Shown one piece after another: positions 9,206 through 20,960 of a stretch of 64,000 nucleotides of DNA; within the stretch, counting starts at the first letter, position 1, and every line of letters starts with the position of its first letter. Source of the stretch: Entoloma clypeatum (Eukaryota; Basidiomycota; Agaricomycetes; Agaricales; Entolomataceae); NCBI GenBank assembly GCA_963565915.1, contig OY751492.1:4216001-4280000 (forward strand), in the 5' to 3' direction. A program made the translations under genes and the position numbers. The notes beneath the pieces were generated by a model. It was not told the origin of the DNA, ran no database searches, and was given only the letters and a program-made list of their open reading frames with translations.

Positions 9206-12200
9206 CAATGCTGACGAGCAGCCTAACTCGACCGACCCAAGTACCGCTTCTGAAAAGAAGAAGGGAAAGGGACGCTGGCGCAACCAGAAGAAACGCGCCA
9301 ACAACGCAGACAACGAGTCCGACCAAGCCGAGGAAATGGTCGAGTTCATCGCACCAGCCATTGAGCACATCCCTCGTCGTCCTGCTCCTTGTCCCCTTCC
9401 TCCTCGTCAACGTGCCCCTTGCCCTCTCCCTCCTCATCATGCACCTACCTTCACCACTGTAACGGGCCGCGGGAAAACTACGAGTACCGCGCAGCCTGAA
9501 TCGGAGAAAATGCAGTCTCTCCTGCAACGCATGAACCCGCCTCCTTCTCAGTACACCGGGCTTCCCTCAGGAAAGCCGTCTGTGTGGAAAAAGAATGAGA
9601 GGGTGCGAAGACTCGCCCGAGAGATCGGTGCTCAACCCTCTGGGTCAAACCTCCGTATCTTAGATACCATCATTCCTGACATCGACGAAAGGCCGGCTAA
9701 ACAGCGTCGCGTAGCCCCGTCGATAGAAGAATCGCTGAAAATGATGGACATCGACCAGGAACGGATGGGGCCGGATGTGTTTGAGGATGAGATAGAACTT
9801 GACGGTTCGTCGAAACCCTTTCTTGAACCTTATCAATTGCGGAATGCTAATAATACCTCTCAACAGACGTATAATATATTAGCCAGTACCAGTACAGAGT
9901 GCGTAGATCACATTAGCAGTGATCTACATAAAAAATATATTAAACATTTCGCCTCTTGTACACATTGTAAGGAAAAAGAACGCGCGCAATGGATACTAGA
10001 TTCCGGCGCCTCTTTACACTTCACCTATGAGTTTAAGGACTTCGCATATTATAGACCTCTCACGGTCAAGCGATTCGTCCAAACTGCAGCTAAAGGGAAG
10101 AAACTGGAAATACTCGGAGTTGGGGCCGTTCCAGTACGGCACACCCTAAATGGGGAAATAAAAACCCATCTTCTCAGACCGGTGTTCTACATCCCGGACA
10201 TGGACACACGCCTATTGTCCCTAGGCGTCTTCCTTAACCATGGTTACAAAGTAGACGGGACTTGTGGAGAAATTAACATCTCCAAAGGGCTGAGCAAAAT
10301 CCAGTTTTCGCCCCACATCCTTGGTCAAACCATTTACTGGTTAGACACTGAAATACGCTATGACCAGATCCATGCGATCTCGAGCGAAATCACTGTTGAA
10401 ACATGGCACAAGCGCCTTGGTCACCCAAATGATCAAGCACTCCGAAAGATTCCCACCAGTACCAAAGGGGTACCTGAAACACTAGTACATGAGAAATCAC
10501 AGGAAAGTTGCACAGGTTGCCTCAAAGGGAAAATGCCAAATCAGTCATATCCAAATTCGATAACAAGGGCAACAAAAACCTTTGATCTGATCCATTCCGA
10601 TCTTAAACAAATATCCACGGCATCATACCACAAATATAAATATTTCCTTACGTTTTTGGACGATTTTTCATCCCACGTCTGGGTCGTCTTGCTTAGGAAG
10701 AAGTCGGATGCTGTCATGGCACTACGACAATTCCTTGCGATGATCCAGAATCAATTCGCCGCCACTCCTAAGAAATGGCGAGTTGATGGAGGTGGAGAAT
10801 TTAACGAATACAAGGATGTACTTGCCGATCATGGAATTCTGATCGACGTCACGCTCCCGTATCAGCACCAGCAGAACGGTCGAGCAGAACGGATAAATCG
10901 AACCCTGTGGGAGAAATCTCAGGCCTTGCGCTTCGACGCGTGCTTACCACCTATGTGGTGGGAATTCTGTTTGGAACATGCAGCTTTTCTCTACAACAGA
11001 ACCCCCATGCAGCGTCTCGAATGGAATACCCCTTACTTCAGGGTGACCAATGAGATCCCCGATATGTCAAGCATCAGAGTCTTCGGATGTCAGGCATATG
11101 TGTATATCCCAAAAGAAAAACGTAGAAATTCCCTGGAGTCTAGATCTCGATTGATGATTTATCTCGGATCAAAGCCAGGGGTCAAAGGATACCGTTTCAT
11201 GGATCCTGAGACTAATACAATTTTCATGGGTGGGAAAGCTATCTTTGATGAAAGCAAGTACCCTAGATGCCACATCGACCCTTTGCCAGAGAACCATCCA
11301 GAAATGGAAAACCCAGAACCGGCTGATGAGTTTGAGGACCTCATCCCCGGAAACGATGACAATGACAGTCATTACGAAAAACCTCACGACCCTGTTCCCA
11401 CTGGACAGGATCACCCTGAATCAGACGATGATTTGCCGCGTAGCGAACCCGATGACGAGCCACGAGTACCCACTCCAGAGCCCGAGCAAGTACCAGATCG
11501 ACCGATCAGGGAACGACGAGTTCGGAGAATGCCAGACAGCATCTATGGGGAAGACACCCCTGCTTCTGATCTTGAAAAAATGGATCGAAGACGTAGACTG
11601 GGCGGTCAAACGGCATGGATGAACGATCTCCTAATGGAGGCAATCTCCATCCAAGTAGGCATCATCGAAATGTCACACAAAGACATATACTCTCTTCCGA
11701 ACAAAGAAGATTGGTATGCGGCAGAACGAAAAGAGCTAGACATGCTCAAAAGCCGCGGGGTGATCACGGAGTTAGTACCCCTACCTACAGGGAGGAAAGC
11801 TCTAAGGAACAAATGGGTTTACAACGAAAAATCCGACGGGCGTTTGAAAGCGCGCCTTGTTGCAAAAGGTTTCTCACAGGTAGAAGGGATTGACTTCGAT
11901 CAGATCTTCTCACCAGTAGTGAGATACGAGACAGTCCGATTGATTCTGGCATTGACAGCCCTTGAAGGGTGGTTCATGACACTCTTGGACGTCTCAGCAG
12001 CCTTCCTCTATGGAACACTCCATGAGGTAATTTACATGCGACAGCCTGAGGGCTACATAGTAAAAGGGAAAGAAAACCTCGTGTACCGACTATACAAAGC
12101 CCTATACGGACTCAAGCAGGCCGCATTAGCCTGGTGGAGGGAACTCGATTCCTCCATGAAAAAGCTCGGCTTTGCCCGGCTTCACTCCGATGCGGGAGTT

Positions 12201-13211
12201 TTCATTCACACAAGTACCAAAGGGGAAACTGTGATCGCCGTCATTTATGTCGATGACTCTGCTTTTCTCGGCACAAACCGGGAATACACGCTGGAAAAGA
12301 AGAAGGCCTTCATGACAACATGGGAATGTAGGGATCTAGGCCACCTAGTCCCTGATGGGGAACCAAAAGAATTTCTCTCTATCCAAATAAGGCAACGTGG
12401 GAAGCGGATCTTCATTGATCAAGTACCCTACCTTGAGAAAATTCTCGCACGCATGGGGATGAGCGAATCTAATGCCACCCATACCCCACTCCCGACGGGC
12501 TACAAACCCATGAAGTCTGAAGATGAACCCAATGCGGAACTCAGATCCAAGTACCAATCCGTCATCGGGTCACTATTGTACTTAATGATCGGGACAAGAC
12601 CCGACATTTGTTTCGCCGTAATCAAAATGTCCCAATTCTCCGCAAACCCTACCAAACGCCATTTAGAAGTGGCAAGGGATATTTGCAGGTATTTGAAGGC
12701 GACAAAAAATTACGCGATCATGTACGATGGTGATTCTGGGAAAGGAATCTACGCATTCACAGACTCCGATTGGGCGTCAGACGAAAGCACCAGGAAGTCC
12801 ACCACTGGTTACTTCGTATCGCTGGCATCTGGAGCAGTAACATGGGTTTCATCGGCGCAAAAAACCATTGCCCTCTCTTCCACGGAAGCAGAATACATGG
12901 CGCTATCAGATTGCAGTCGCGCAGTGACATGGCTTAGAAGCATGCTTGCCGAACTTGGGATGCAGATCGGATCAGTCCCGATCTATGGAGATAACAATGG
13001 CTCCGTCTTTATCGCATCCAACCCTGTAACTGAAAAGCGGTCCAAGCACATTGACGTGCGATTCCACTTCGTCAGAGAAAAAGTATCCGAAGGCATCATT
13101 ACGGTCGAATTCATCGAAGGAGTGAATAACCCTGCAGACCTTTTAACTAAGAATCTGGGGAAAGTCCTCTTTAGCAAGTTTATCCCGTACTTTGGATTAC
13201 TTAAAAACTAG
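9206..13211 (+). CDS. Copia C pol (protease-integrase-RT-RNase H)
   Basis: One open frame of about 1335 codons, continuous through all pol domains. The protease has WILDSGASLHFT (about 9990-10025). The integrase zinc finger is WHKRLGHPNDQAL...CTGCLKGK (about 10400-10530), followed by an integrase core with FDLIHSDLKQ, FLDDFSS, VDGGGEF and QNGRAERINR (about 10580-10905). RT has NKWVYNEKSDGRLKARLVAK (about 11810-11870) and VIYVDDSAFLG (about 12242-12275). RNase H has AFTDSDWASD (about 12755) and STEAEYMAL (about 12885). It ends PYFGLLKN at 13211. The true N-terminus would be fused to gag as in copy D, but the gag deletion puts the two in different frames. Domain residues look intact, so the enzyme part could still work if translated. 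Confidence 0.93.
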
Positions 13212-13276
13212 ACGAAAGAGTACCTATATGGGAAAAAGTAAGATGTATTTAGAAGTATGTACTAAATATGGGGGGG

Positions 13277-13576
13277 TGTTGAAACTTTTCCATCACGTAG
13301 ATTAGATTATATCACGTGACCTTTACACATCTTCGATTACATACTTATTTGGTTGGTACAAACAGTAGTACGGTATATAAGACCAGGAAACTGTTAATAT
13401 CAACAAGTTGTCTCTTGACTCTCAACCAGCTCCATCGCTCTCACCAGCCTCAACCGCTCTCACTAGCCTTACCCCCTCCAAACCATGTAAGTGACCATAG
13501 CGGTATCGTAGAGTACTTCCACTGTAGCTATGTTGCTCAGTACACCTGTGGCTAGCGCCCAGGTGGAACTTCAACA
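13277..13576 (+). repeat. 3' LTR of copia C
   Basis: 300 bp, identical by eye to the 5' LTR. A seven-G tract precedes it (13270-13276) as the polypurine primer. It is followed by the ATGCA target copy. Confidence 0.95.
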
Positions 13577-13785
13577 ATGCATGCTTCAGATGTAACAAAA
13601 CGGGTCACTTTAGTCGTGAATGCCCCCTTCGCTTCGACGTTCGCTTCATGACAACGGAGGAGCAGGACGAGTTTGTTATGGAACAACTCGTGGTCAAGGA
13701 CGCAGCGGAAGGCAATTCCGTTCTGCCCACGGAGTCTGTGGAGTCAGAGGAAGGACAGGAGGATTTTCCTCCCCACAGCGAGTGA
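13577..13785 (+). pseudogene. Element B gag, zinc-knuckle part
   Basis: After the copia insertion gag resumes with ACFRCNKTGHFSRECP, a CCHC knuckle (C-x2-C-x4-H-x4-C) split by the insertion at its first Cys. The frame ends at TGA 13783-13785. pol continues in another frame from about 13770 with PQRVNSAPSLSAKNRYAAL, a block that in related elements links gag to protease. This is either a frameshift mutation or the normal gag-pol frame change. Confidence 0.85.
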
Positions 13786-13957
13786 ACAGTGCGCCCTCGT
13801 TGTCTGCTAAAAATCGTTATGCTGCCTTATTTATGGAACAACATGATCCTATACCCTCCATCTCTAAGCCTGCAAATGATCCCATAGTCGCACCCAACTC
13901 CGCAAATCCCATCCGCCTTCGCCTCTCTAAATGGGAGCATCGGCTTCCAAAACAATA

Positions 13958-15568
13958 CAGTGCCTCACAAAACTGATTCAATGTTTGTTGCTTTTTGAAT
14001 ACCTTCAAGATAACTCTGCAAAGAATACCAATTGAATTAAACCTTTGGTATATAATTGAAAGCCCTACTTCAGGGCTTTCAGAATATAAAGGAATCATAT
14101 GATTTAGATCAGAATCCATGGAGATATGATTAAATTAAATCAGCAACTCATTGAATCAGTTTTGTGAATACCTATGGCAATTATCAGAATCAAATGCTTC
14201 ACTGGTTGTATGGTAACCAGTTGTCATGACTTACTGATGGAACTTGAATAGAACCCTGATGGGTTGTCAAGGAAATTTGTATAAGAAGAATCCAACCTCA
14301 ACAGCCTCCATAATTAATCATGTGCCCTATCTTCTCTTCCCACAAGGAAAACATTCTTTCTCTGGCCTCCAATGGTCACTCCACTTGTCATATTGTCTCT
14401 AATCTGGGTGTCAGCCAACCAACTGTCTCCAGAGTGCTTCAGAATCTTCTTCCTCATCACAATCTCTCTTCTGGTGGTCGTCTATCCAAGCTTTCTCCCA
14501 CCAACACACGAAACATACTTTCACAAATCACCTCAGGGAGAGCCTCCAATGCTGTGCAGGCTACCAAACACATCAACACTGTCATCTCCAATCCTGTCTC
14601 CCCAGAAACTGTGAGAAGGGTTCTCAGAAAACATGAATTCAAGGCTGTAACAAAGAAGAAAAGACCTTTCTTAAAGGCCATACATCGGAAGAGGCGGTTG
14701 GCATTTGCTATGAAGCACAGGGAATGGACAGTGGAGGACTGGAAGAGGGTCATTTGGTCAGATGAGATCAAAATTTGGGTCAGATGGCAAGGAATGGGTC
14801 TGGAAAAAGAAGGGTGAGTGGCTTATTGAAAGAGAGGTTCAGGGCACAGTCAAGTTTGGGGGAGGAAATATTATGGTTTGGGGTTGTATGGGTTGGGAAG
14901 GTGTGGGGAGACTTGCAGAGGTTGAGGGGAGGATGGATGCTGATCAGTATGCGTCCATTTTGGAGGACAATTTGCTGCCCAGCATGGAGGAGAGTGGAAT
15001 CTCTGAAGAGGAGATCATTTTTCAGCAGGACAATGACCCCAAGCACACCTCCAAGAAGGCCAAAAAATGGATGGACAGCAAGAATATTGCTCTGCTGGAT
15101 TGGCCTGCACAGTCCCCAGACCTCAATCCTATTGAACACCTCTGGGTTCATATTAAAAGGAAGTTGAATGAATATCCAACACCACCCAAGGGAGTCTGGG
15201 AGATTTGAGACAGAGCAGCAGAGGTGTGGAATAATATAGAGCCAGAAGTGTGTCAAAACCTGATAGAAAGTATGCCAAGAAGGGTAGAGGCAGTAATCAA
15301 AGCTAAGGGGGGTAATACCAAGTACTAAAGTATAAAATACTGTATTTATTGTACATACTCACAAAACTGATTCAATGAGTCCCTGGAGTAATTTGATCAT
15401 ATATTGATCATTTTTTATGGATATTACATAATTATTGCAGATTCCAAGAGTCCTGAAGCAGGGCTTTTAACCAGGTACCAATACCTTCTTTTGATTGGCA
15501 TTATTTGCAAAGTTATTTTGAAGGTATTCACAAAGTAGCAAACATTGAATCAGTTTTGTGAGGCACTG
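13958..15568 (+). mobile_element. Tc1/mariner-like element E
   Basis: A 1611-bp element with ends CAGTGCCTCACAAAACTGAT and its inverse, flanked by TA at 13956-13957 and 15569-15570. It is inserted in the pol of element B; removal restores RLPKQYVLAS. Each end is about 203 bp and bounded on both sides by the same 19-mer in opposite orientation (13965-13983, 14149-14167, 15359-15377, 15543-15561). Confidence 0.95.
14320..15328 (+). pseudogene. Tc1-like transposase
   Basis: An N-terminal paired-type HTH (HIVSNLGVSQPTVSRVL) is followed by a DDE catalytic domain. The first Asp is in VIWSDE (about 14755), the second in FQQDNDPKHTS (about 15020), and the Glu in DLNPIEHLW. 34 residues separate the last two, giving DD34E as in Tc1. 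The copy is dead: an indel near 14770 shifts the frame, and TGA at 15206-15208 cuts off the conserved tail, which ends in KAKGGNTKY at TAA 15326-15328. Confidence 0.92.
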
Positions 15569-15570
15569 TA

Positions 15571-18500
15571 TGTCCTCGCCTCCGCTCACTCCGACAATTC
15601 TATTGAACTAGACATAGTTCTTGAAACTACCGACACCAAAGACACACTATCACAAAAGGCCTTACTTGACAGCGGGGCAACAGGATCGTTTATTGAACGC
15701 ACTCTGGTCGAGAAACATCAACTCTCTACTTGAAAACTACAACACACAATTCCAGTATACAACATTGACGGAACTCCAAACGAGGCCGGAGCAATAACGG
15801 AGGTGTTGGATGTAGTGCTCCGCTATCGGGATCACTCGGAACGGACCCAGCTTGCAGTCACAAGTTTGGGAAAACAAGAAATTGTGCTAGGCTTCACTTG
15901 GCTCAAAGAACACAACCCCGAGGTAGATTGGACGTCAGGGGAAGTGAAGATGAGCCGGTGTCCTGCACGATGCTGGACATGCCACCAAGAGGCAGCCCAA
16001 GAGCAGAAAGAGCAGAAGTTTGAACAAGTCCGCATCCGAGCCTGTCGGGTGGGTTCCACTCTGACGTCCGGTCTAGAGGAGGAGGCTCCACGCGGCCCAT
16101 GGGTGGAGGATGTCACAGAAGGAGAAGAAGCGGAGGAGTTAGCGGAAGACGATGAGGAAGAGGATGAGTTTGAGGAGGGAGACCGCCTTTTTGTCGGAAC
16201 AGTACCCACAGAGGCGGAGTTCATCCGTGCTTCATCCAATATCTCGCAACGTCTATTGGAGGCCTTTCTCAGTAACCAAAAACCTAAATCTTTCCACGAC
16301 TCTGTACCAGACCACTTGTTTGACTTCGAAGACATATTCTCAAAGACCTCTTTTGACACCTTACCAGAAGAGCGGACTTGGGACCACGCCATTGAACTTG
16401 TTCCGGACGCCTCTCCGGCAGGGTGTAAGGTATATCCGCTTGCTCTGAACAAACAGAAGGAACTCAACGCGTTTTTGGAGGAAAACCTTGCAACTGGTCG
16501 GATCTGCCCTTCTAAGTCTCCGATGGCATCTCCGGTATTCTACATCAAGAAGAAGGATGGCTCCCTTCGTCTTGTACAAGACTACCGGTCACTCAAAACA
16601 AGTATCCGCTTCCGCTCATATCCGAACTGATCAATAAACTTCAACGTGCTCAATACTTCACCAAGCTTGACATCCACTGGGGCTACAACAATGTATGGAT
16701 AAAACCCGGAGACGAGTGGAAGGCCGCCTTTCGGACCAATCACGGACTCTATGAACCATTGGTGATGTTCTTCGGCCTCACTAATAGTCCATCCACATTC
16801 CAGACTATGATGAACGAGATCTTTCAAGACCTTATCACTGAAGGTGTAGTCTGTGTTTACCTCGACGACATACTCATCTTTACGGAGACCCTTGCGGAGC
16901 ATCAGAGAGTCACACGGATTGTACTGGAACGACTTCGTGAACACAAACTCTATCTCAAACCAGAGAAATGTGAGTTTGAACAAACGCGCATTGAATACCT
17001 AGGCCTTATTATTGAACAAGGACACGTAGAGATGGATCCGGTGAAGATAGCAGGGGTCGTGGAGTGGCCTGCTCCGACAAACGTCTGAGAAGTACAGTCC
17101 TTTCTGGGATTCACTAACTTCTATCGCCGTTTTATTGAAGGGTTTTCGAACATTGCACGCCCTCTTTTCGAGCTCACAAAGAAAGGGCACCTCTGGTCTT
17201 GGAGGGAGGGAGAAGTGTCCGCATTTGCGGAGTTGAAGCGGAGGATTACATCCGCTCCGATCCTGGTCTTAGCTGATCATGGAAAGGAGTGGCGGATAGA
17301 AGCAGATAGCTCGGACTTTGCAACTGGAGCAATACTGTCCCAACGAACAGAGGACGGTAAGTGGCACCCTGTCGCATTCTATTCCAAAAGCCTAAGTCCG
17401 GTGGAACGCAACTACGAGATCTATGACAAGGAGATGTTGGCGGTGGTCCGCGCATTGGAGGAGTGGAGGCACTTCCTTGAAGGAGCGGAGAAGACAGTGG
17501 AGATTTGGACGGACCACAAAAATCTTGAGTATTTCATGACAGCTCAAAAACTAAATTGACGACAGGCTAGATGGTCCTTATACCTCGCTCGTTTTGATTT
17601 CAAAATGCACCACCGACCTGGCAAGTCAATGGGCAAGTCCGACGCTTTGTCCCGACGAGCGGACCACGGAGACGGATCACGGGACAATGAAAACATCATC
17701 CTTCTTCGACCAGAATTGTTTGCAGTGCGAGCAATGCGTGGGGTAACTGTTCAAGGGGAAGAACGCGACGTCCTCCGCCAGGTCCGACAGGGAATCCGAG
17801 AGGGGTTACTGGAGGATAGTGTGGCGGAGGTCGTCAAATCCCTTCTGACCGTCGGAGCGGGATCCGTCCGTAGTGCGGAGTGGAGGCAAGCGGAAGGTTT
17901 GCTCTACTTCAGGGATCGTATCTATGTTCCTAACAATCCCCAACTGCGTCATCGAATCCTCACACAACACCATGACACTCCAGTGGCCGGACATCCTGGA
18001 TGGTGGAAAACCTTGGAACTGGTGTCGCGCAATTACTGGTGGCCACACATGTCTCGTTTAATAGGTCAATATTGCAAGACATGTGACCCATGCCTCCGCA
18101 CCAAGGTCCGACGCACTCCGCCCTCTGGAGAGCTCAATCCGCTACTGGTCCCCACAGAGCGATGGCAAGTAACCAGTGTTGACTTCATTACTGAACTACC
18201 AGAAGCCCACGGCTACGATGCTATCATGGTCGTAGTGGACTCAGTAGGGAAGCGGGGACACTTCATCCCGACGCACTCCGACATCTCCGCACTTGGGACT
18301 GCACGCTCCTATGTTCAAAATGTCTGGAAACTCCACGGACTACCGGAGGCCATTGTCTCCGACCGAGGACCACAGTTTGTTGCCAAGTTCACACGCGAAC
18401 TATACAGGCTGCTTAACATTAAGGTTGCTGCCTCGACAGCCTACCATCCGCAGTCGGATGGACAGACGGAGCGGGTCAATCAAGGATTGGAACAATACCT

Positions 18501-19284
18501 TCGCCTATTCATCAATGAACGTCAAGACAATTGGGACGAATGGCTTCCAATGGCGGAATTTGCATACAACAACCATGTTCACGCATCGACACGTCAAACT
18601 CCATTCTACATTGACACCGGCCGCCATCCGCGCATGGGATTTGAACCTCGCGAGAAGTGGATGGAGATCAAGGCGGTAGCGGATTTCAGCCAGCGGATGA
18701 AGTCCGCTCTAGAGGAGGCTCGCGCAGCACTGACAAAGGCAAAAGACGACATGGCGTGATACTACAACCAGCATCGGAGCACCACTCTGACATTCCGCCC
18801 GGGGGACAAGGTCTTTTTAGACTCATCAGACCTCAAAACCACCCGACCCACAAAGAAACTTGCACATCAATACGTAGGCCCTTTCCCAGTGGTCCGACCT
18901 GTCAGAACACATGCCTACGAACTTCGCCTTCCCCCTTCCATGTCCCGCGTTCACCCAGTATTCCATGTCATCAAACTTTCACTAGTTCCCAACGACCCTT
19001 TCTGACGCCAAGTCCGCTCTCCTCCGCCTCCAACGGTAGTCGGAGAAGAATTGGAGTATGATGTTGAAAACCTCTTGGACAGCCGACTGCATCGAGGCAA
19101 GCTTCAATTCTTGGTCAAATGGAAGGGATATGGCTACGAAGAGAATTCCTGGGAAGCAGAAGACAATGTCCACGCTCCGCGCCTAATCCGTGACTTCTAC
19201 CGATGCCATCCGGGAGCTCCATGTCGGGTCTCCGCTGTGATATTCGACTCGTTTCGCCTGACACATCGAGACGCCGTGCCTTGA
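15571..19284 (+). pseudogene. Element B pol (protease-RT-RNase H-integrase-chromodomain)
   Basis: This continues from 13786-13955 across the Tc1 element. Domains in order: protease with ALLDSGATGSF (about 15660-15690); RT with VVCVYLDDILIF (about 16850-16885); RNase H with an AFYSKSLSPVERNYEIYDKE block (about 17375-17435); an integrase H2C2 region with CKTCDPCLRTK (about 18075-18105); the integrase core with VTSVDFITELPE and STAYHPQSDGQTERVNQG (about 18170-18485); and a chromodomain with LQFLVKWKGYGYEENSWEAE (about 19100-19165). TGA codons at 15731, 17086, 17557, 18757 and 19003 stand where related proteins have Arg, fitting CGA to TGA. A small deletion near 16595 shifts the frame before RT. 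Ends at TGA 19284. Confidence 0.93.
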
Positions 19285-19295
19285 AGGGGGGGTGA
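19282..19295 (+). promoter_or_regulatory. Polypurine tract of element B
   Basis: A G-rich run (GAAGGGGGGG, then TGA) directly before the 3' LTR at 19296, as expected for the plus-strand primer. Confidence 0.7.
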
Positions 19296-19718
19296 TGTAA
19301 GGGCAACCACTTTTCACTTCTCCTTTCCTTTCTATTCCACCATCTCCGACGTCCTCCGATCGTATCCGCTGTCTCTGCTGTCTCCGACATCTTATCCGCC
19401 TCTCCGCATCCGATGGCTCCGCCCCCATCCGCTACTCTGCACGTCAGATCGCAGGTACTATCATTCATCTTGTTTCCATTCATCCTTCATCGCTACTCCC
19501 GATCATTGCTCATTATTCATGCATCTCGTTTTATCTCTTATTTCATATCTCATTTTACTATTTATCTCGCTAGCTTGCAGGGGAATCCTTAGAACTTTCT
19601 CTTCGGATCTCCCTTGCAAGGTGTGTGTTGTATTACTTATCAGACTGCTCAATCTAAACTTCGGATCTCCCTTGCAAGTATCTGAGTTTGAGTCTTGGAT
19701 TGTAAGGTCGCCCTTACA
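19296..19718 (+). repeat. 3' LTR of element B
   Basis: 423 bp, four CpG-type differences from the 5' LTR. Followed by target copy GTGTT at 19719-19723. Confidence 0.95.
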
Positions 19719-19723
19719 GTGTT

Positions 19724-20577
19724 TCTCTTGTTTCAGGACTTCGAGTCTTGCTTTGGCAGCGACCGATTTGTTGGCGATGGAGAATCGTGTGGCGATATCA
19801 TCGGAAAAACCTAGCCAGGTGATGTTCTCATTGTCAACAGCAAGAGCGTCTAACTTGTTACTGGCCCAGTGCCTGCCGGACCCTTCCATCATGCGGGATA
19901 GTACCGCAAGAATCTTCTGATCGTCTGTGAGGCTCTTTTGGAACCTGATATATAGTTTGGTGGCCTTCCACCACTCGTCAAAGGTGTATCTGTCCTTGAA
20001 CATCCCAGGATCCTTGATGATCTTGGATGTATCCATTGTTTGTACTGCCGGAACTTCTGCCATGTTTAGAGTCTGCGGAGGAGGAGAGGAGTCGGGTTGT
20101 TGGGATGAAGATGGGGTTCGGGATACAGGTAAGGATTGAAAATGAGTCCCTGTTCTAGGCATCTGTTCGATATCTGATCTGATAACAGTTGTCTGGACAC
20201 CGATAAACTCTCTGATCTCTGTGATCCGACCTGTCTGAGGTCCTTCTTGAATGCGAAAGCTTTCGAGTTCGTTCTGTCAGGCGTTGTAACGCGCGATCTG
20301 GTGTTGCCGAGCAAGATGGATGCTCTCTGCTATCTCGCCGTGGGGGTGATGCTCGTCGTTGTCTAGTTCTTCGTCAAGCACCTGTTGTAGGATGCGACGG
20401 ATCTCCGATTCAATGTACTGCTGGATAAGCGTAAAATCGATACTGTCTCAAGGACTTAGCTCCTCCTGTCGGGCTTCTGGCGTGCTGAATGGGTTACTGG
20501 TGAAGTCTTCAAAGAAGCGCGATGTCTTGACTCGTCTGGTAGTTGCTCTCTTCGCTCTGGGCGAACCTAACGAGATT
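19724..20577 (-). pseudogene. Element A gag, N-terminal half
   Basis: The open frame starts about 20577 (codons LGSPRAKR, initiator apparently lost) and runs through TSRFFEDFTSNPF and the capsid-type block with YTFDEWWKATKLYIRF (about 19960-20010) to KQEKH, where element B is inserted. TGA codons at 20448-20450 and 20277-20279 interrupt it, again in places where CGA (Arg) fits. The second half of gag is at 5794-6320. Confidence 0.85.
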
Positions 20578-20583
20578 TAGCAA
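20573..20583 (-). promoter_or_regulatory. Self-complementary primer-binding site of element A
   Basis: Reading the minus strand two bases after the 5' LTR, TTGCTAAATCT is a perfect 11-base complement of AGATTTAGCAA inside the LTR (20668 down to 20658). A TATATAAA box lies 26-33 bases upstream of that point (20694-20701). The spacing and layout are the same as in element B. Confidence 0.62.
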
Positions 20584-20585
20584 CT

Positions 20586-20955
20586 TGTTATGCTTAACAA
20601 ACCGTTCCAAGGTTCGGGCAGAGTATGCAGGAAGTGGAAAGGCGAAGAGCAATGTGATTGCTAAATCTAAGGAATCTACTACAGTACAGGAGGTTTATAT
20701 AGGTACTGACTATAGGCGGTAGCGGATGAGTCAGTACTGCGGAAGGCTATGTACAGTGAGTAAGCTGACTGCGGAAAGCGAGTCAGCGCAGGAGCAAAGT
20801 ATACTAAAGGGGATGATGAAGTAATGTAATGAGTCAGACTGGAAATCGAAGGTTGCGAAAGTAGACATTAGACATAGTGAGTTCGTAAGAGGGCGCCGAG
20901 TCGGGCCGATAAGTAAAAGATATGACGTGGTCCTCATACCGTAGAGTCCGTAACA
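20586..20955 (-). repeat. 5' LTR of element A
   Basis: 370 bp, same ends as 669-1029. Contains TATATAAA (20694-20701, minus strand) and a CCTTAGA start-site-like motif also found in the LTR of element B. Followed by target copy CAGGG at 20956-20960. Confidence 0.93.
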
Positions 20956-20960
20956 CAGGG

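Larger units (their letters stand above)
7856..13576 (+). mobile_element. Ty1-copia element C
   Basis: A 5721-bp element with LTRs at 7856-8155 and 13277-13576. The two are 300 bp each and identical by eye. They have TGTTGAA and TTCAACA ends and the target duplication ATGCA at 7851-7855 and 13577-13581. It was inserted in the gag zinc knuckle of element B. The identical LTRs make it the youngest LTR element here. pol is open throughout, but gag carries a frameshifting deletion relative to copy D. Confidence 0.96.
6321..19718 (+). mobile_element. Ty3/gypsy chromovirus B (Tf1/sushi-like)
   Basis: The LTRs are both 423 bp (6321-6743 and 19296-19718), with 9-bp inverted ends TGTAAGGGC and GCCCTTACA, and the target duplication GTGTT lies at 6316-6320 and 19719-19723. 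Order on the + strand: gag, zinc knuckle, protease, RT, RNase H, integrase, chromodomain, polypurine tract. It is interrupted by copia element C and Tc1 element E, and its own coding sequence carries five TGA codons and frameshifts. It was inserted into the gag of element A in opposite orientation. Confidence 0.95.
669..20955 (-). mobile_element. Ty3/gypsy chromovirus A (nested host of other elements)
   Basis: A minus-strand LTR retrotransposon bounded by LTRs at 669-1029 and 20586-20955. Both LTRs start TGTTATGC and end TAACA on the + strand, and the target duplication CAGGG is present at 664-668 and 20956-20960. Gag, two zinc knuckles, protease, RT, RNase H, integrase and chromodomain occur in order on the minus strand once the solo LTR (3682-4270) and element B (6321-19718) are removed. 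Nine internal TGA codons make it inactive. It sits inside a LINE. Confidence 0.93.

Noticed and set aside
13783..13785. Programmed frameshift between gag and pol of element B
   Set aside because: No slippery heptamer followed by a clear structure was evident and the copy carries other frameshifts, so I do not claim it; mutation is as likely.
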